Shown: piece after piece, positions 7,363-15,973 of the stretch
Numbering within the stretch: the stretch's first letter is position 1
How the letters are laid out: each line of letters opens with the position of its first letter
From: EX4572-165 sp002254885
Lineage (GTDB): Archaea > Thermoplasmatota > E2 > DHVEG-1
DNA: 48,140 nt
NCBI GenBank assembly: GCA_029939595.1
Contig: JAOZSQ010000009.1
Location: 1-48,140, forward strand
Direction: 5' to 3'
Notes under the pieces: model-generated
The model's input: the letters and a program-made list of their open reading frames with translations, nothing else
Told to the model about the DNA's origin: nothing
Databases searched by the model: none
Position numbers and translations under genes: made by a program

Positions 7363-10300
7363 ATTTTTCTCCAACTATCTTTATTGAAATCTTTTGCTAG
7401 TATAAGAACATGTAAGACCAAAGCAGTTGTAGAAAGATAAAAACCAATACTTGGACCCCAACTACATGGTATTTTTTCATACTTGGATTGACCAACAATA
7501 CTAAAATCAAGCACTCCATCTCCAAAAAGTGTCCCTACACTAATTTCAGATAGAGTTGACATTCCAAAGATAAAAATGCCAATACAACCTAATAAAGATA
7601 ATGTAGTGAACAATTGAACAATGATGGTTACTTTTCCTTTTTTATCTTGTATGAAATAGGGGATAATCATAAGAAAAACAGATATTGCAATCAGTCCAAT
7701 TATGCTCTGTATCATTGTAATAAACAAGTCTGGAAGATATCCTTGATCTCCGGTTATAAACGCAGAAGAACTTGTAACAGTAATCAGCTTTGAAGGAATT
7801 AGAAAGAGATTTGTAATGGTATTGACAGAATCTATTGATCCCTGAATAGACCACCATGGAGAAATTAGAGATGCTAAAAGTAATAGAATTGGAAAAATCC
7901 TTAGTATTTTATTAAATGGTTTTTTCTTGTAGAAGAAATAGCTTAGTATGCCTGCGATAATTATAATTGCAATATATATCAAAATCGGATATATTGGTTC
8001 TTTATTTGTAACAAATTCTTGAATGCTATCTGATGAAACCATCATGTTTCTTTTTCCAATCAATACATCATTTTGATACACCTGAGTTGTATATCTACCA
8101 GGTGGAACTTCTAGATGGCAAGTCCCTGATTCATCCCGATAACTTTTTTCTTTTCCATCACGAACAATTGTTAATGTAATGTCTGAACATTTCAAACCAT
8201 GATTATCAAGAACTAAAATATCAACAGAATATATTGCAGGAAATGTAATAGAAAGAGAAGTGTCTTTTTGTAAATCAATTTCTTCTCGATATGTAACTGA
8301 TTTATATTGGAGTACTACATAATATTTAGCTGGAGAGAGAGGTAAAAATCGATATGATGACGATGAAATGCTCTCTGCATACCCTAATGATTCTTCCTGT
8401 TGATTTAAAAGGATTGGAGTTAGATCAATACCTGTAGGTAATCCCCATGTATCTTTCACATCAATGTCGATATTATATCGCTCAATAGAGATTTCAGCAG
8501 TATATCCTCGTCGCTGTAAACTTTTTAATTGAAACGTTTCTTTAAAACACTCTTCACCATTTAGTGATATTACAAGTTCATATGGCTCTGAATCGCTAGG
8601 TGCAGTTAATATTATAGATCCATGTTCATCCGAAAAACCTCTTGAAACAATACTTGATCCTTTTTGAATTTCAACAAAAGCATCATTTACATATTCTCCA
8701 TTTTGATCGATAATTGAAAGAGTAACTGATCGCTGCGCACTTCCACTTAAACTAATTTTTTTATCTTCTAAAACCTCTACTTCTGTAAAACCAATATATT
8801 GTCGATTGGATGAAAAAGCAGCATTTTCCATAAACAGCTTGATGGTGTAGATTCCGGGTTTAACATTGTTAAATACAACTCTTTTTTGTAGGGAAATATT
8901 TCTATAGTCAATAATACCAATCATTGCAGATATCTTTTCAATTATCGTTGTTGCTTCTTGATTCAATGGATTCATTGGTATTCGAACCGCAGATTCAGAA
9001 GAAAGATACACATCGTTCTCATACAACTCAGCAGTAATAAATGAAAGATTAATGCCAGAAGCTGCTGAAAGAGAAGATCCAAGGGGAAAAGAGGGTGACT
9101 GATGAATATTCACGGTCAATGTATACTTTTCCGTATCTTCTTCATCTGAATCATATTCATTATTTGAAGATGTTGTTTCACCAATTATTGCATTAAATAT
9201 CTCAGCTTCCGTTTTAATAGAATTTACTCCTTCTGCTCGTGATGTAAAGAATTCAGCGTCAAATTCCACTATAAGATTAGTAGGGATTTCAAGGTCATGA
9301 CCTGAACTTGATTCATAGGAGTTCCTTCCAATTTGTATTGTCGCAATATTATTTTCAAGACCTGGGAGATGTGGGTAATCCATCTGAAATGCATTCAATT
9401 GCAATCCATCATTTTCATTTTCTCCTGAAACAAGTATTTGATTTGAATGAAAAAGTACTGCATGTGAAAGACCATTTTCACCTTCATTAAATGAGATCCA
9501 TGGCTGATTACCCAAATCAACATCATCTTCATAAGAAACAATACGGATATCTGGATTATTAGGTATATAATCCGGATCCGTATCAAGATCATATGAAAAA
9601 ATCTCATCATATTCATTTATGAAATGCATATATGGAAGAATGCTACCAATATTCAGATCTTCAATTGAATTACTTTTAACTCCACCACTTTGCAGTGATG
9701 CAAATACGCCATCTGTACTTGCCTCTGATATTACTTGGATGTCTTTAAGTGATTCATGTTTCACATGAGCTCTCATCCTTGTTGTACTAGTTGGACAATG
9801 GTAATATTTGTAGTGAACTGTTGTTTTCAAATCATCATTTTTTGAAGTTGAAATCATACCAAAAGAAAGCATGAGATTTCCATCGACAAAAACTTCTTTA
9901 TTTAACAATTTTTGACTAGTTGAACTATAATCAAACAAGCCATCACCATAACAATATTTAAAATCAAATGCTGCAAAGAGATCGCCATATTTTGGTAGAA
10001 CCTCTGTTGCATTTTCTATCAATTTTGTCACATGTTGTCCTGTATTATATCCCATAAATTGCCCCTCTTGAGATACAATATATGGTATTATTCCGTCATC
10101 TTCGATTTTATAATATGAAGATTCCAATGGATAACCTGAGATAGGTTCATATCGGTAGTATGATTCTGAAATTGAAACATGATCTTCATATTGTGTTTTT
10201 GGTTTTTCAGTATCATCATAATAAATATAGTATTCTTCTGATCCATCTGCGATTTCAGGTATTAAAAAAACAATATTACAACTTTTAATATATTGATCAG

Positions 10301-10616
10301 TTGATGTATCTAAATCATATATTTGGGATTCAAGTTCATACCAGTTCATGCCATCCCAACAACAGACACGAATTGAATGTTCCAATTCATCTTTTGCATA
10401 ACATTGAGAATCAAATTTAATATTGATATCAATTGGTTGGTAAACTGCTTTATCAAGGCTTGTATCAAAATTAATAATTATTTTCTGTGAATATGCCCAA
10501 TTATCATCCCAACTAGGTGTTTCTGCAATAACAATAGGGCTAGAAACATTAATCAAAAAAATTAATGAAAGGACAAAGATGGATTGTAAAAGAAATATCT
10601 TAAAAAAACGAGACAA
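7341..10616 (-). CDS. Large surface protein: DUF2341 domain, Ig/regulatory-like repeats, C-terminal membrane bundle
   Basis: A 1091-residue protein beginning with a signal peptide (about residues 5-31). Directly after it, WDDNWAYSQKIIINFD through EYYIYYDD is a DUF2341 domain, a concanavalin-like module common in archaeal surface proteins. Later repeated segments (VTLSIIDQNGEYVNDAFVEI, TWGLPTG, SVDILVLDNHGLKCSDI) look like carboxypeptidase-regulatory/Ig-type beta modules. About 190 C-terminal residues form roughly five membrane helices, so the protein is anchored with the beta modules outside. The start is TTG at 10616, preceded by AAAGGAGG (10628-10635) that lies in the end of the acetyltransferase gene; no upstream ATG would retain a signal peptide. 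It is second in the four-gene operon and may display or guide the modification enzymes. Confidence 0.85.
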   Translation of the reverse strand: MSRFFKIFLLQSIFVLSLIFLINVSSPIVIAETPSWDDNWAYSQKIIINFDTSLDKAVYQPIDINIKFDSQCYAKDELEHSIRVCCWDGMNWYELESQIYDLDTSTDQYIKSCNIVFLIPEIADGSEEYYIYYDDTEKPKTQYEDHVSISESYYRYEPISGYPLESSYYKIEDDGIIPYIVSQEGQFMGYNTGQHVTKLIENATEVLPKYGDLFAAFDFKYCYGDGLFDYSSTSQKLLNKEVFVDGNLMLSFGMISTSKNDDLKTTVHYKYYHCPTSTTRMRAHVKHESLKDIQVISEASTDGVFASLQSGGVKSNSIEDLNIGSILPYMHFINEYDEIFSYDLDTDPDYIPNNPDIRIVSYEDDVDLGNQPWISFNEGENGLSHAVLFHSNQILVSGENENDGLQLNAFQMDYPHLPGLENNIATIQIGRNSYESSSGHDLEIPTNLIVEFDAEFFTSRAEGVNSIKTEAEIFNAIIGETTSSNNEYDSDEEDTEKYTLTVNIHQSPSFPLGSSLSAASGINLSFITAELYENDVYLSSESAVRIPMNPLNQEATTIIEKISAMIGIIDYRNISLQKRVVFNNVKPGIYTIKLFMENAAFSSNRQYIGFTEVEVLEDKKISLSGSAQRSVTLSIIDQNGEYVNDAFVEIQKGSSIVSRGFSDEHGSIILTAPSDSEPYELVISLNGEECFKETFQLKSLQRRGYTAEISIERYNIDIDVKDTWGLPTGIDLTPILLNQQEESLGYAESISSSSYRFLPLSPAKYYVVLQYKSVTYREEIDLQKDTSLSITFPAIYSVDILVLDNHGLKCSDITLTIVRDGKEKSYRDESGTCHLEVPPGRYTTQVYQNDVLIGKRNMMVSSDSIQEFVTNKEPIYPILIYIAIIIIAGILSYFFYKKKPFNKILRIFPILLLLASLISPWWSIQGSIDSVNTITNLFLIPSKLITVTSSSAFITGDQGYLPDLFITMIQSIIGLIAISVFLMIIPYFIQDKKGKVTIIVQLFTTLSLLGCIGIFIFGMSTLSEISVGTLFGDGVLDFSIVGQSKYEKIPCSWGPSIGFYLSTTALVLHVLILAKDFNKDSWRKIWNKIKR

Positions 10617-10621
10617 TGGTT

Positions 10622-11899
10622 CTAACTCCTCCTTTGTTCTGTTTGTTTTATGTTTTTCTCAAAAACACGAAATTTTTTATAAACCGTTGCACCAGTATAG
10701 GAAATCGTTTTATGGGCCAAAATGTTTTGTTCGTCAATCCAGCCTACCTCTGCAACAGTGTATCCACGTTTCTTCATTTCTACTAATATTTTATAATTCA
10801 ATAATGAGCCAATGTTTTGATTACGAACTCCTTTTTTAATTCCAATAAATTGAAGGATGCCTTTCTTTATTTGATTTTTTTTCAAAAGGAAATTTATGGT
10901 TTGAATGCTATTGATTTTACCATTCATTTTTTTAAATAATTGATTATAATCAGGCGTAGACCAGATATAAGCAATAGGCTCATCATTTTTTTCAGCAATT
11001 AAAAATAAACCTGGGTCTACAATCCATCTTAATTGTTTAACTCCAAATCGAGATCTTACCTCTTCACCTGAGACTGGTACGTAACCCCAGTGATCCTTAA
11101 ATGTCTCCAAAAAAAGATCTATCCACCAGTTCAATTCTTTATTTGTTCGTAACCGATTAAATCTACGTATCTTAACTCCTGATTTTTCACACTGGTTTGC
11201 TTTTTCTTTAAGTTCTTTTGGAAGGAGTTTTGTTAGATCAATAATATAACTTATCTGATCTCTTGTTTTTTTCATTTTATATTGTTTTGCAAATGAAAGA
11301 TAATATTCTGGTGAATAAGGTGAAAGTAAACCAGGCGAGGAGTGAAAACTGGAAAGTTGAAAACCACATCCATTGTCGATTCGACCATTTATTGGACCTT
11401 GCATCATGGTCATTTCTTTTGATATAAGCCATTTCTCAGCACTTTTTAAAAGTGCATTTGCACATGTGTTATTGTGGATAGACTCAAAAAACCCAAAGAA
11501 GCCTGTTTTTTCATTTATTGAATTACAATAGAGATGGTCAATGATTGCAGCGATTCTACCAATGGATTTTTGATTTTTAGTTGCGATAAACAATTGTACA
11601 TCTGCATGTTTCCAAAAAGGGTTTTTTGAACTAAAAAAATCTTTGAACTCTGCCCATAATGGTGGAACCCAATTTTTATCATTAGAATAAATCATCCAGG
11701 GAACTTGATAAAATTTATTTAACCCTTTTGAATCTGTGACAGCTTCTACTACTATTTTATCATTCAATAGGATTTGGTTTTCGTGCTCTATTGAAAAAAT
11801 ATCGTTTTCTTTCTGATGAAAATTAATCGGATTCTTTTTATTATTAGTAATTTGGTTTTCTATTTTTTGTGTTTGTAGTTTTTTAAGCTGCGTCACCAT
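10622..11899 (-). CDS. YghO-like GNAT-fold acetyltransferase
   Basis: A 425-residue protein that resembles Escherichia coli YghO and relatives, large proteins with a degenerate GNAT fold. The recognisable parts are the N-terminal WVPPLWAEFKDFF, then NPFWKHADVQLFIATK and IGRIAAIIDHLYC, GFFGFFES, and MMQGPINGRIDNGCGF; the C-terminal half has the acyl-CoA-type segment KKGVRNQNIGSLLNYKIL. The biochemical role of this family is not established; acyl transfer in envelope or lipid metabolism is inferred. ATG 11899 is chosen over TTG 11902 because GAGTGA precedes it by four bases. It is the first gene of a minus-strand operon, five bases before the DUF2341 gene. Confidence 0.82.
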   Translation of the reverse strand: MVTQLKKLQTQKIENQITNNKKNPINFHQKENDIFSIEHENQILLNDKIVVEAVTDSKGLNKFYQVPWMIYSNDKNWVPPLWAEFKDFFSSKNPFWKHADVQLFIATKNQKSIGRIAAIIDHLYCNSINEKTGFFGFFESIHNNTCANALLKSAEKWLISKEMTMMQGPINGRIDNGCGFQLSSFHSSPGLLSPYSPEYYLSFAKQYKMKKTRDQISYIIDLTKLLPKELKEKANQCEKSGVKIRRFNRLRTNKELNWWIDLFLETFKDHWGYVPVSGEEVRSRFGVKQLRWIVDPGLFLIAEKNDEPIAYIWSTPDYNQLFKKMNGKINSIQTINFLLKKNQIKKGILQFIGIKKGVRNQNIGSLLNYKILVEMKKRGYTVAEVGWIDEQNILAHKTISYTGATVYKKFRVFEKNIKQTEQRRS

Positions 11900-11930
11900 C
11901 AAATCACTCGTAATTTAATTGTGGTTTTCA

Positions 11931-11949
11931 ATGTTTATATATATATTGC
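11931..11949 (-). promoter_or_regulatory. TATA region of the acetyltransferase-sulfotransferase operon
   Basis: On the minus strand CAATATATATATAAACA lies about 40 bases before ATG 11899. Transcription would begin near 11914 and give a short leader carrying the GAGTGA ribosome site. Confidence 0.5.
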
Positions 11950-12082
11950 CTAATAATTATAATTATATTATATCATTTGGTTGTGATTGTATTTTTATCA
12001 AAATCAAGTTATAAACAATTTTTTTATCAACATTCTCTTGAAATGGTTCTTTGAATACATTTTTTTCTCTAATCTCAGCAAA

Positions 12083-12093
12083 TTTTAAATATA
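12083..12093 (+). promoter_or_regulatory. TATA box of the lipocalin-like gene
   Basis: TTTTAAATATA is centred 25 bases before ATG 12113, and no Shine-Dalgarno is present; leaderless start expected. The 210-base gap 11903-12112 otherwise holds only this and the divergent operon promoter. Confidence 0.55.
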
Positions 12094-12112
12094 TCTATCA
12101 TTTTATTAAAAC

Positions 12113-13228
12113 ATGCATCATAAAAAAAGTTTTAGGTTTATTATTTCACTAGGCCTTCTTTTCATCTTTGTTTTTTCTTCATTAAATAACATTATTCATG
12201 CAGGAATAGAAATAGGACAGAATGATGATAAAGTGACAGAAGTATTGAATGATGTTTCAATAATAAATGATGATGTCACCTACAATCCAAGAAATATAAC
12301 TCCAAAAAATGTATCTTATCATCCCTCTAATGAAAAATTCACTATTGAATGGTGGTATTTTGAAGGAATATTTGATGGTGGATACAATGCAGTTGTAAAT
12401 ATTATTTTATTATCTAGAAATTCTATTGGTGTCTGTATCTCCCATCTGAATATTTTCCTTGTAAATGATACAAATAACTCATTTGCAAAAAGAACTTATA
12501 CTCCAATTAATCAGTTTCATGGATCTGAGATATTTCCAGATATTTTGATTAAAGGAAATAAAATTATAGATTTTAATCAAGAGGAATATAATCAATCTAA
12601 GAAATGGATTTATGATGTAACACTTGAAATTGAAGGTAATGCAGTTGATCTACAATTTATTGGTTTATCTGCTGGTTGGGAAGGAGCTACTATTGGCGGA
12701 TATTATGGGCCAGTGTTACCAAGGGCAAAAGTAAATGGTACAATAAAGATAGATAATATTCTCATGAATGTATCGGGTCTAGGGTATCATGAGCATGCAC
12801 ATGGAATTTCATTTCCTATAAGTGAATGGGGGTGGTATTGGGGTAAGATCGTAGGTGATAATACGAGTTTATTCTGGGGAAAAATGATGGATACTCGATG
12901 GGATGAACAAGCCAGAGCAGGTGTATTTAGTATTAATAATTCAAGTTTTATCAATATAAATCAAGAGAATATAGAAATGATGCTTATGGATTATGTTTTT
13001 CATAGTAAGCGTTTCATTCCTACAAAATTTGTTTTTAATATTTCAGACATTCATAATAACATATATGTTAATGTTACAATGACAACTGTTAATATTTATC
13101 ATCTACCAATTGGTTTGTTTAATTATTGGAGATATGTATTAAAAATCAATGGGGAAATCTGTTATAATGGGGTAAAAGAGGAGTTAAACAATAAAACCCA
13201 AATCATGGAATTAATGCGGTTTAGATGA
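12113..13228 (+). CDS. Secreted AttH/CrtC-like lipocalin-fold protein
   Basis: A 371-residue protein with an N-terminal signal peptide (about residues 8-30). The segment FTIEWWYFEGIF and the later VSGLGYHEHAHGISFP with GWYWGKI are the hallmarks of the AttH/CrtC-like (lipocalin-type) fold shared by hydroxyneurosporene synthase (CrtC) and AttH proteins. In bacteria such proteins act on carotenoids or other lipids; whether this one is an enzyme or a lipid carrier is unknown. Many Asn-X-Ser/Thr sites suggest an N-glycosylated extracellular protein. There is no C-terminal anchor. The gene is divergent from the sulfotransferase operon and could share an envelope-lipid role, but this is inference. 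Confidence 0.8.
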   Translation: MHHKKSFRFIISLGLLFIFVFSSLNNIIHAGIEIGQNDDKVTEVLNDVSIINDDVTYNPRNITPKNVSYHPSNEKFTIEWWYFEGIFDGGYNAVVNIILLSRNSIGVCISHLNIFLVNDTNNSFAKRTYTPINQFHGSEIFPDILIKGNKIIDFNQEEYNQSKKWIYDVTLEIEGNAVDLQFIGLSAGWEGATIGGYYGPVLPRAKVNGTIKIDNILMNVSGLGYHEHAHGISFPISEWGWYWGKIVGDNTSLFWGKMMDTRWDEQARAGVFSINNSSFININQENIEMMLMDYVFHSKRFIPTKFVFNISDIHNNIYVNVTMTTVNIYHLPIGLFNYWRYVLKINGEICYNGVKEELNNKTQIMELMRFR

Positions 13229-13309
13229 TGTTTTTGTGAGTTTTTATTAGTTGTTGAAAAAAGATTTTTTTGAAAAAGTAGAACAGATGAGGAAGAAATG
13301 AAGAATCAT

Positions 13310-13861
13310 TTATTCCTCACCATTATGTTTTTTTATGTTGTTGAATAATACTGTTTCTTGTTGCCCATGTGGATTGAATCTTCTACCACTATGTTTGAAT
13401 GGATGTTTCATTATGTTTTCTGAATGTATGGGAAGATCAAATTCTTCTTGTATGATCTCTTGTATTTCGTCCCATTCGTATCCTTCTTCTCTAAGTTCTT
13501 TTTTTCTTTCAAGAATTTCAATATGGTTCTGGGTGTTTTGTATTTGCTGATCTAACATTTCATCTCTTGTTGGAATATCAAGATCCCAACTTTCAAGCTT
13601 TTCAGTTACAGCACTTCTCATTTCTTCAGGTGTTGCATCATTTTCTTTAAGATCTTTAAATAACTCGTGTAATTCCTGTTTTTGATCTTCAGTTAATTCT
13701 TTGGATATTGGTTGCATAAATTGATTTGATTTACAACCAAACAGGGGTTTGAACATTGTTGAGTTATTTGTTGTTTCTGCACTTACTAGTACTGCACCAA
13801 TGGTTGCGAGGAGAATAACTATAAGAACTCCTCCGAAGATTTTTTTCTGTTGTTTGTTCAT
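13310..13861 (-). CDS. Exported helical protein with an LTxxQ motif (Spy/CpxP-like in style)
   Basis: A 183-residue protein: signal/anchor segment (about residues 8-28), then an almost entirely helical charged region with LTEDQKQELHELFKDLK and AVTEKLESW. The LTxxQ motif and the charged helices recall Spy/CpxP-type periplasmic chaperones, but only one such motif is present and homology is unproven. AGGTGA lies about ten bases before ATG 13861. Upstream, a TATA-like TTATATTC (13909-13916) is immediately preceded by four TTCCAAC-type boxes at an 11-base pitch, the same array found before the ABC exporter operon, so the gene is probably co-regulated with it. After the stop, GAGGAA and TTCCTC form a weak hairpin. 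Confidence 0.75.
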   Translation of the reverse strand: MNKQQKKIFGGVLIVILLATIGAVLVSAETTNNSTMFKPLFGCKSNQFMQPISKELTEDQKQELHELFKDLKENDATPEEMRSAVTEKLESWDLDIPTRDEMLDQQIQNTQNHIEILERKKELREEGYEWDEIQEIIQEEFDLPIHSENIMKHPFKHSGRRFNPHGQQETVLFNNIKKHNGEE

Positions 13862-13923
13862 TTTTAGTTTTCACCTATTTTTTTTATTATTCTATATTTA
13901 ATTTGTATGAATATAAGCATTTT

Positions 13924-13964
13924 TTCCAACGTAGTTCCAACCCTTTTCCAATTCATTCCCAACT
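13924..13964. promoter_or_regulatory. Tandem 11-base-pitch operator array upstream of the LTxxQ protein gene
   Basis: On the plus strand, four boxes TTCCAAC, TTCCAAC, TTCCAAT and TCCCAAC have their CCA at 13926, 13937, 13948 and 13959, exactly 11 bases apart. On the coding (minus) strand they read GTTGGAA and lie directly upstream of TTATATTC. One box per helical turn places all sites on one face of the DNA, as expected for a cooperatively bound regulator. The same architecture occurs at 19420-19460. Confidence 0.7.
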
Positions 13965-14004
13965 CAATTCAAAATTTATAAAAAAAGAAAGAAAAAAATT
14001 GTGA

Positions 14005-14526
14005 TTATTCGTTGCTAATATGGAGAAGAATGCAGATTGCAATAATTTCAAAAATTGTGAAAAAGATACCAAAAGGTCCGAAATTATTTTTCATAAGTGG
14101 AGTTATTACATTTGGTCCTGCTCGGAGGGATTCTGTAAAGAGCGGAGTCATTGAGATGAGTTGTGCAATAGATTTTATTAGAAATATTCCTACAAAAATA
14201 ACAAAGCCCATGAGGTATTTAGATTTTGTTTTAGTATATATATTTACATATATACTTATTAGACCGATAAGAAGACAAATTTCTACTGTAAAAATGATAA
14301 TTGATATAGAGAAACCAGAAATAATATGATCTTTTTGTATTTGAGTAAGATTTTCATTTTCTCCCCAATTATGATGTGGTTTTTGTTCAATATTGTCTAT
14401 AAGATAAGGGCTTGCAGCTGAGGATATAAGATAACCTATGATGATGCCGATGATAACTAGTACCGATATCATTATGATTGATTGCATCTTTGGATTCATT
14501 TTGCCAAATCCTTCAATTATCTTCAT
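14005..14526 (-). CDS. Four-helix membrane protein coupled to an ArsR-type regulator
   Basis: A 173-residue protein with four hydrophobic segments (about residues 15-35, 70-90, 103-123 and 148-170) and no recognised family. The only sizeable loop, after the first helix, is hydrophilic and likely outside. Its ATG overlaps the stop of the upstream winged-helix gene (ATGA), so the two are translated together. Pairs of a winged-helix protein and a small membrane protein often work as a sensor and regulator, which is inferred here. It lies between two units that carry the 11-base operator arrays. Confidence 0.75.
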   Translation of the reverse strand: MKIIEGFGKMNPKMQSIIMISVLVIIGIIIGYLISSAASPYLIDNIEQKPHHNWGENENLTQIQKDHIISGFSISIIIFTVEICLLIGLISIYVNIYTKTKSKYLMGFVIFVGIFLIKSIAQLISMTPLFTESLRAGPNVITPLMKNNFGPFGIFFTIFEIIAICILLHISNE

Positions 14527-14846
14527 TTTTTCACCTTTTTCTTCTTTTTTTGTAATTGTTCTTCAATATCTTCAAGGATATCATGAAATGATTCAATATG
14601 GTCTTCAAGCATTTGTGTTGCAAAATATAGTTTTGCAAAACCTCCACCGCCTTTGTATGTAACTAGACCATTTTTTTCAAGAACACCAAGATGATATTGA
14701 ATAGTTTTAAAATCAAGATCTAAATTCTTTGAAATTTGATTTGTATTCTGAGGTTTTTTAAGAAGTTCCTTAAGAATTCTAGCTCTATTAATACCACCCA
14801 TTGTACCAGCCAGAATCCAATATAGAACTTTTTCGACCTCGTGCAT
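14523..14846 (-). CDS. ArsR-type winged-helix transcription regulator
   Basis: A 107-residue DNA-binding protein. Residues about 18-75 form a winged helix: GGINRARILKELLKKP, then a recognition helix in LDLDFKTIQYHLGVLEKNGLV, then a wing YKGGGGFAKLYF. The C-terminal third is a charged helix ending in a lysine tail, suited to dimerisation. No cysteine cluster for metal sensing is visible, so the signal is probably not a metal. AAGGT lies eight bases before ATG 14846. It is translationally coupled to a four-helix membrane protein and sits within the stretch bounded by the two TTCCAAC arrays, making it a candidate, unproven, for their binding protein. Its own upstream region has no such array. 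Confidence 0.88.
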   Translation of the reverse strand: MHEVEKVLYWILAGTMGGINRARILKELLKKPQNTNQISKNLDLDFKTIQYHLGVLEKNGLVTYKGGGGFAKLYFATQMLEDHIESFHDILEDIEEQLQKKKKKVKK

Positions 14847-14908
14847 AATTAAGACCTTTTAGAAAGCAAATAAAAGGATATCTTAATAAAACTCCGGAAA
14901 AATAAAAA

Positions 14909-15886
14909 TTATTGTAATTTATTAACATCATTTTTTCCCCCTTGTGAAAATCTTTTCAGTATTAAGAAAAAACAAACAACGAAAATAAGAATTAACGCTT
15001 CAAAACCTGGAGTGTTATTTTCAGATATGCCATTATTTAAATCTAAGTTATCCTTAAAGGAATTTGAAAAAGAAGACGAGGACCTTATCTGAAAATATGG
15101 AAAAGTATATGATAAATCATTCACCAAATTTTCAACTGATGAAGAATTATCTACATAAACATAAATGGTATTTATTTCATCAGAATCCAAATCATATAAT
15201 AATTGAGCATCGTTAAGTTTTATGATTACAAGATTATTATAGGTTTCATTATCAAAAATTCCAATAACAGTAAAATCTGTTTCTTCAATAGTGATATTTT
15301 CATTTAGGGTGACATTAAAGTATTCTTGAGCACTTTTTCCGATAATAGCAATTGATGAATCATTATCAGTTGGATACCTTCCAGATTCCAAGTTGATTGA
15401 AAGAATAGATGAAATGTATGGCTCTATATTATTAACATTGATACCTTCAACGATGAAATCCGCTATTTGATTCATCATTTTATCCCTTGAAAATTGTCTA
15501 TTGGAATTAGTGGGATTTCCATTGGGGTTTGGCATGGAATCTTTGCCAGGAAAAGATCTGTTATTTTGAAAAGAACCATATTTTTTATTTATTGCCGGGA
15601 TTACTTGTTTAACATGATTAAAAGTAGTGATTTCTTCAATGGTTTCTAATGAAATGGGCAGTAATTGTATTTCCTTTTGAAATCCATTTGACATGTCTAT
15701 TTTTGTCAATGTAATTTTCAGATTTGTGTTTGTTTCTTCATCTGCAATAACAACCAAAGAAGAGATTATTAAAATTGAAATGATTATTATCGCTTTAAGT
15801 AATATGTGATATATTTTTGTTTTCTTTGAATTTTGAATCATAAGATCACTTTTTGTACTGTTAATAAATAGGTTTTTTTCATTCAT
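14909..15886 (-). CDS. Detached MacB-like extracytoplasmic domain with PGF-CTERM-like anchor
   Basis: A 325-residue protein with a membrane/signal segment at about residues 25-47 and a C-terminal tail TPGFEALILIFVVCFFLIL followed by a Lys/Arg cluster. The tail has the PGF motif, helix and basic end typical of archaeosortase substrates. The middle resembles the extracytoplasmic domain of MacB-type permeases: ESGRYPTDNDSSIAIIGKSA and the strands FTVIGIFDN and IYVYVDNSSS parallel the neighbouring permease. There are no FtsX membrane helices, so this is a free-standing domain, possibly a substrate-binding or capping partner of the exporter. ATG 15886 is chosen over TTG 15889. It lies 87 bases downstream of the permease on the same strand and probably belongs to that operon. 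Confidence 0.72.
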   Translation of the reverse strand: MNEKNLFINSTKSDLMIQNSKKTKIYHILLKAIIIISILIISSLVVIADEETNTNLKITLTKIDMSNGFQKEIQLLPISLETIEEITTFNHVKQVIPAINKKYGSFQNNRSFPGKDSMPNPNGNPTNSNRQFSRDKMMNQIADFIVEGINVNNIEPYISSILSINLESGRYPTDNDSSIAIIGKSAQEYFNVTLNENITIEETDFTVIGIFDNETYNNLVIIKLNDAQLLYDLDSDEINTIYVYVDNSSSVENLVNDLSYTFPYFQIRSSSSFSNSFKDNLDLNNGISENNTPGFEALILIFVVCFFLILKRFSQGGKNDVNKLQ

Positions 15887-15973
15887 CAAATATTATTTCT
15901 ACAAATGAATCAATAAAACATTTACTGAACCATACTGTTTCTATTTTAATACATGTTTTTCCACTCATTTTTA

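Noticed and set aside
10579..10839. Plus-strand coding frame opposite the acetyltransferase gene
   Set aside because: It lies fully antisense to well-supported genes and has no promoter, ribosome site or recognisable motif.
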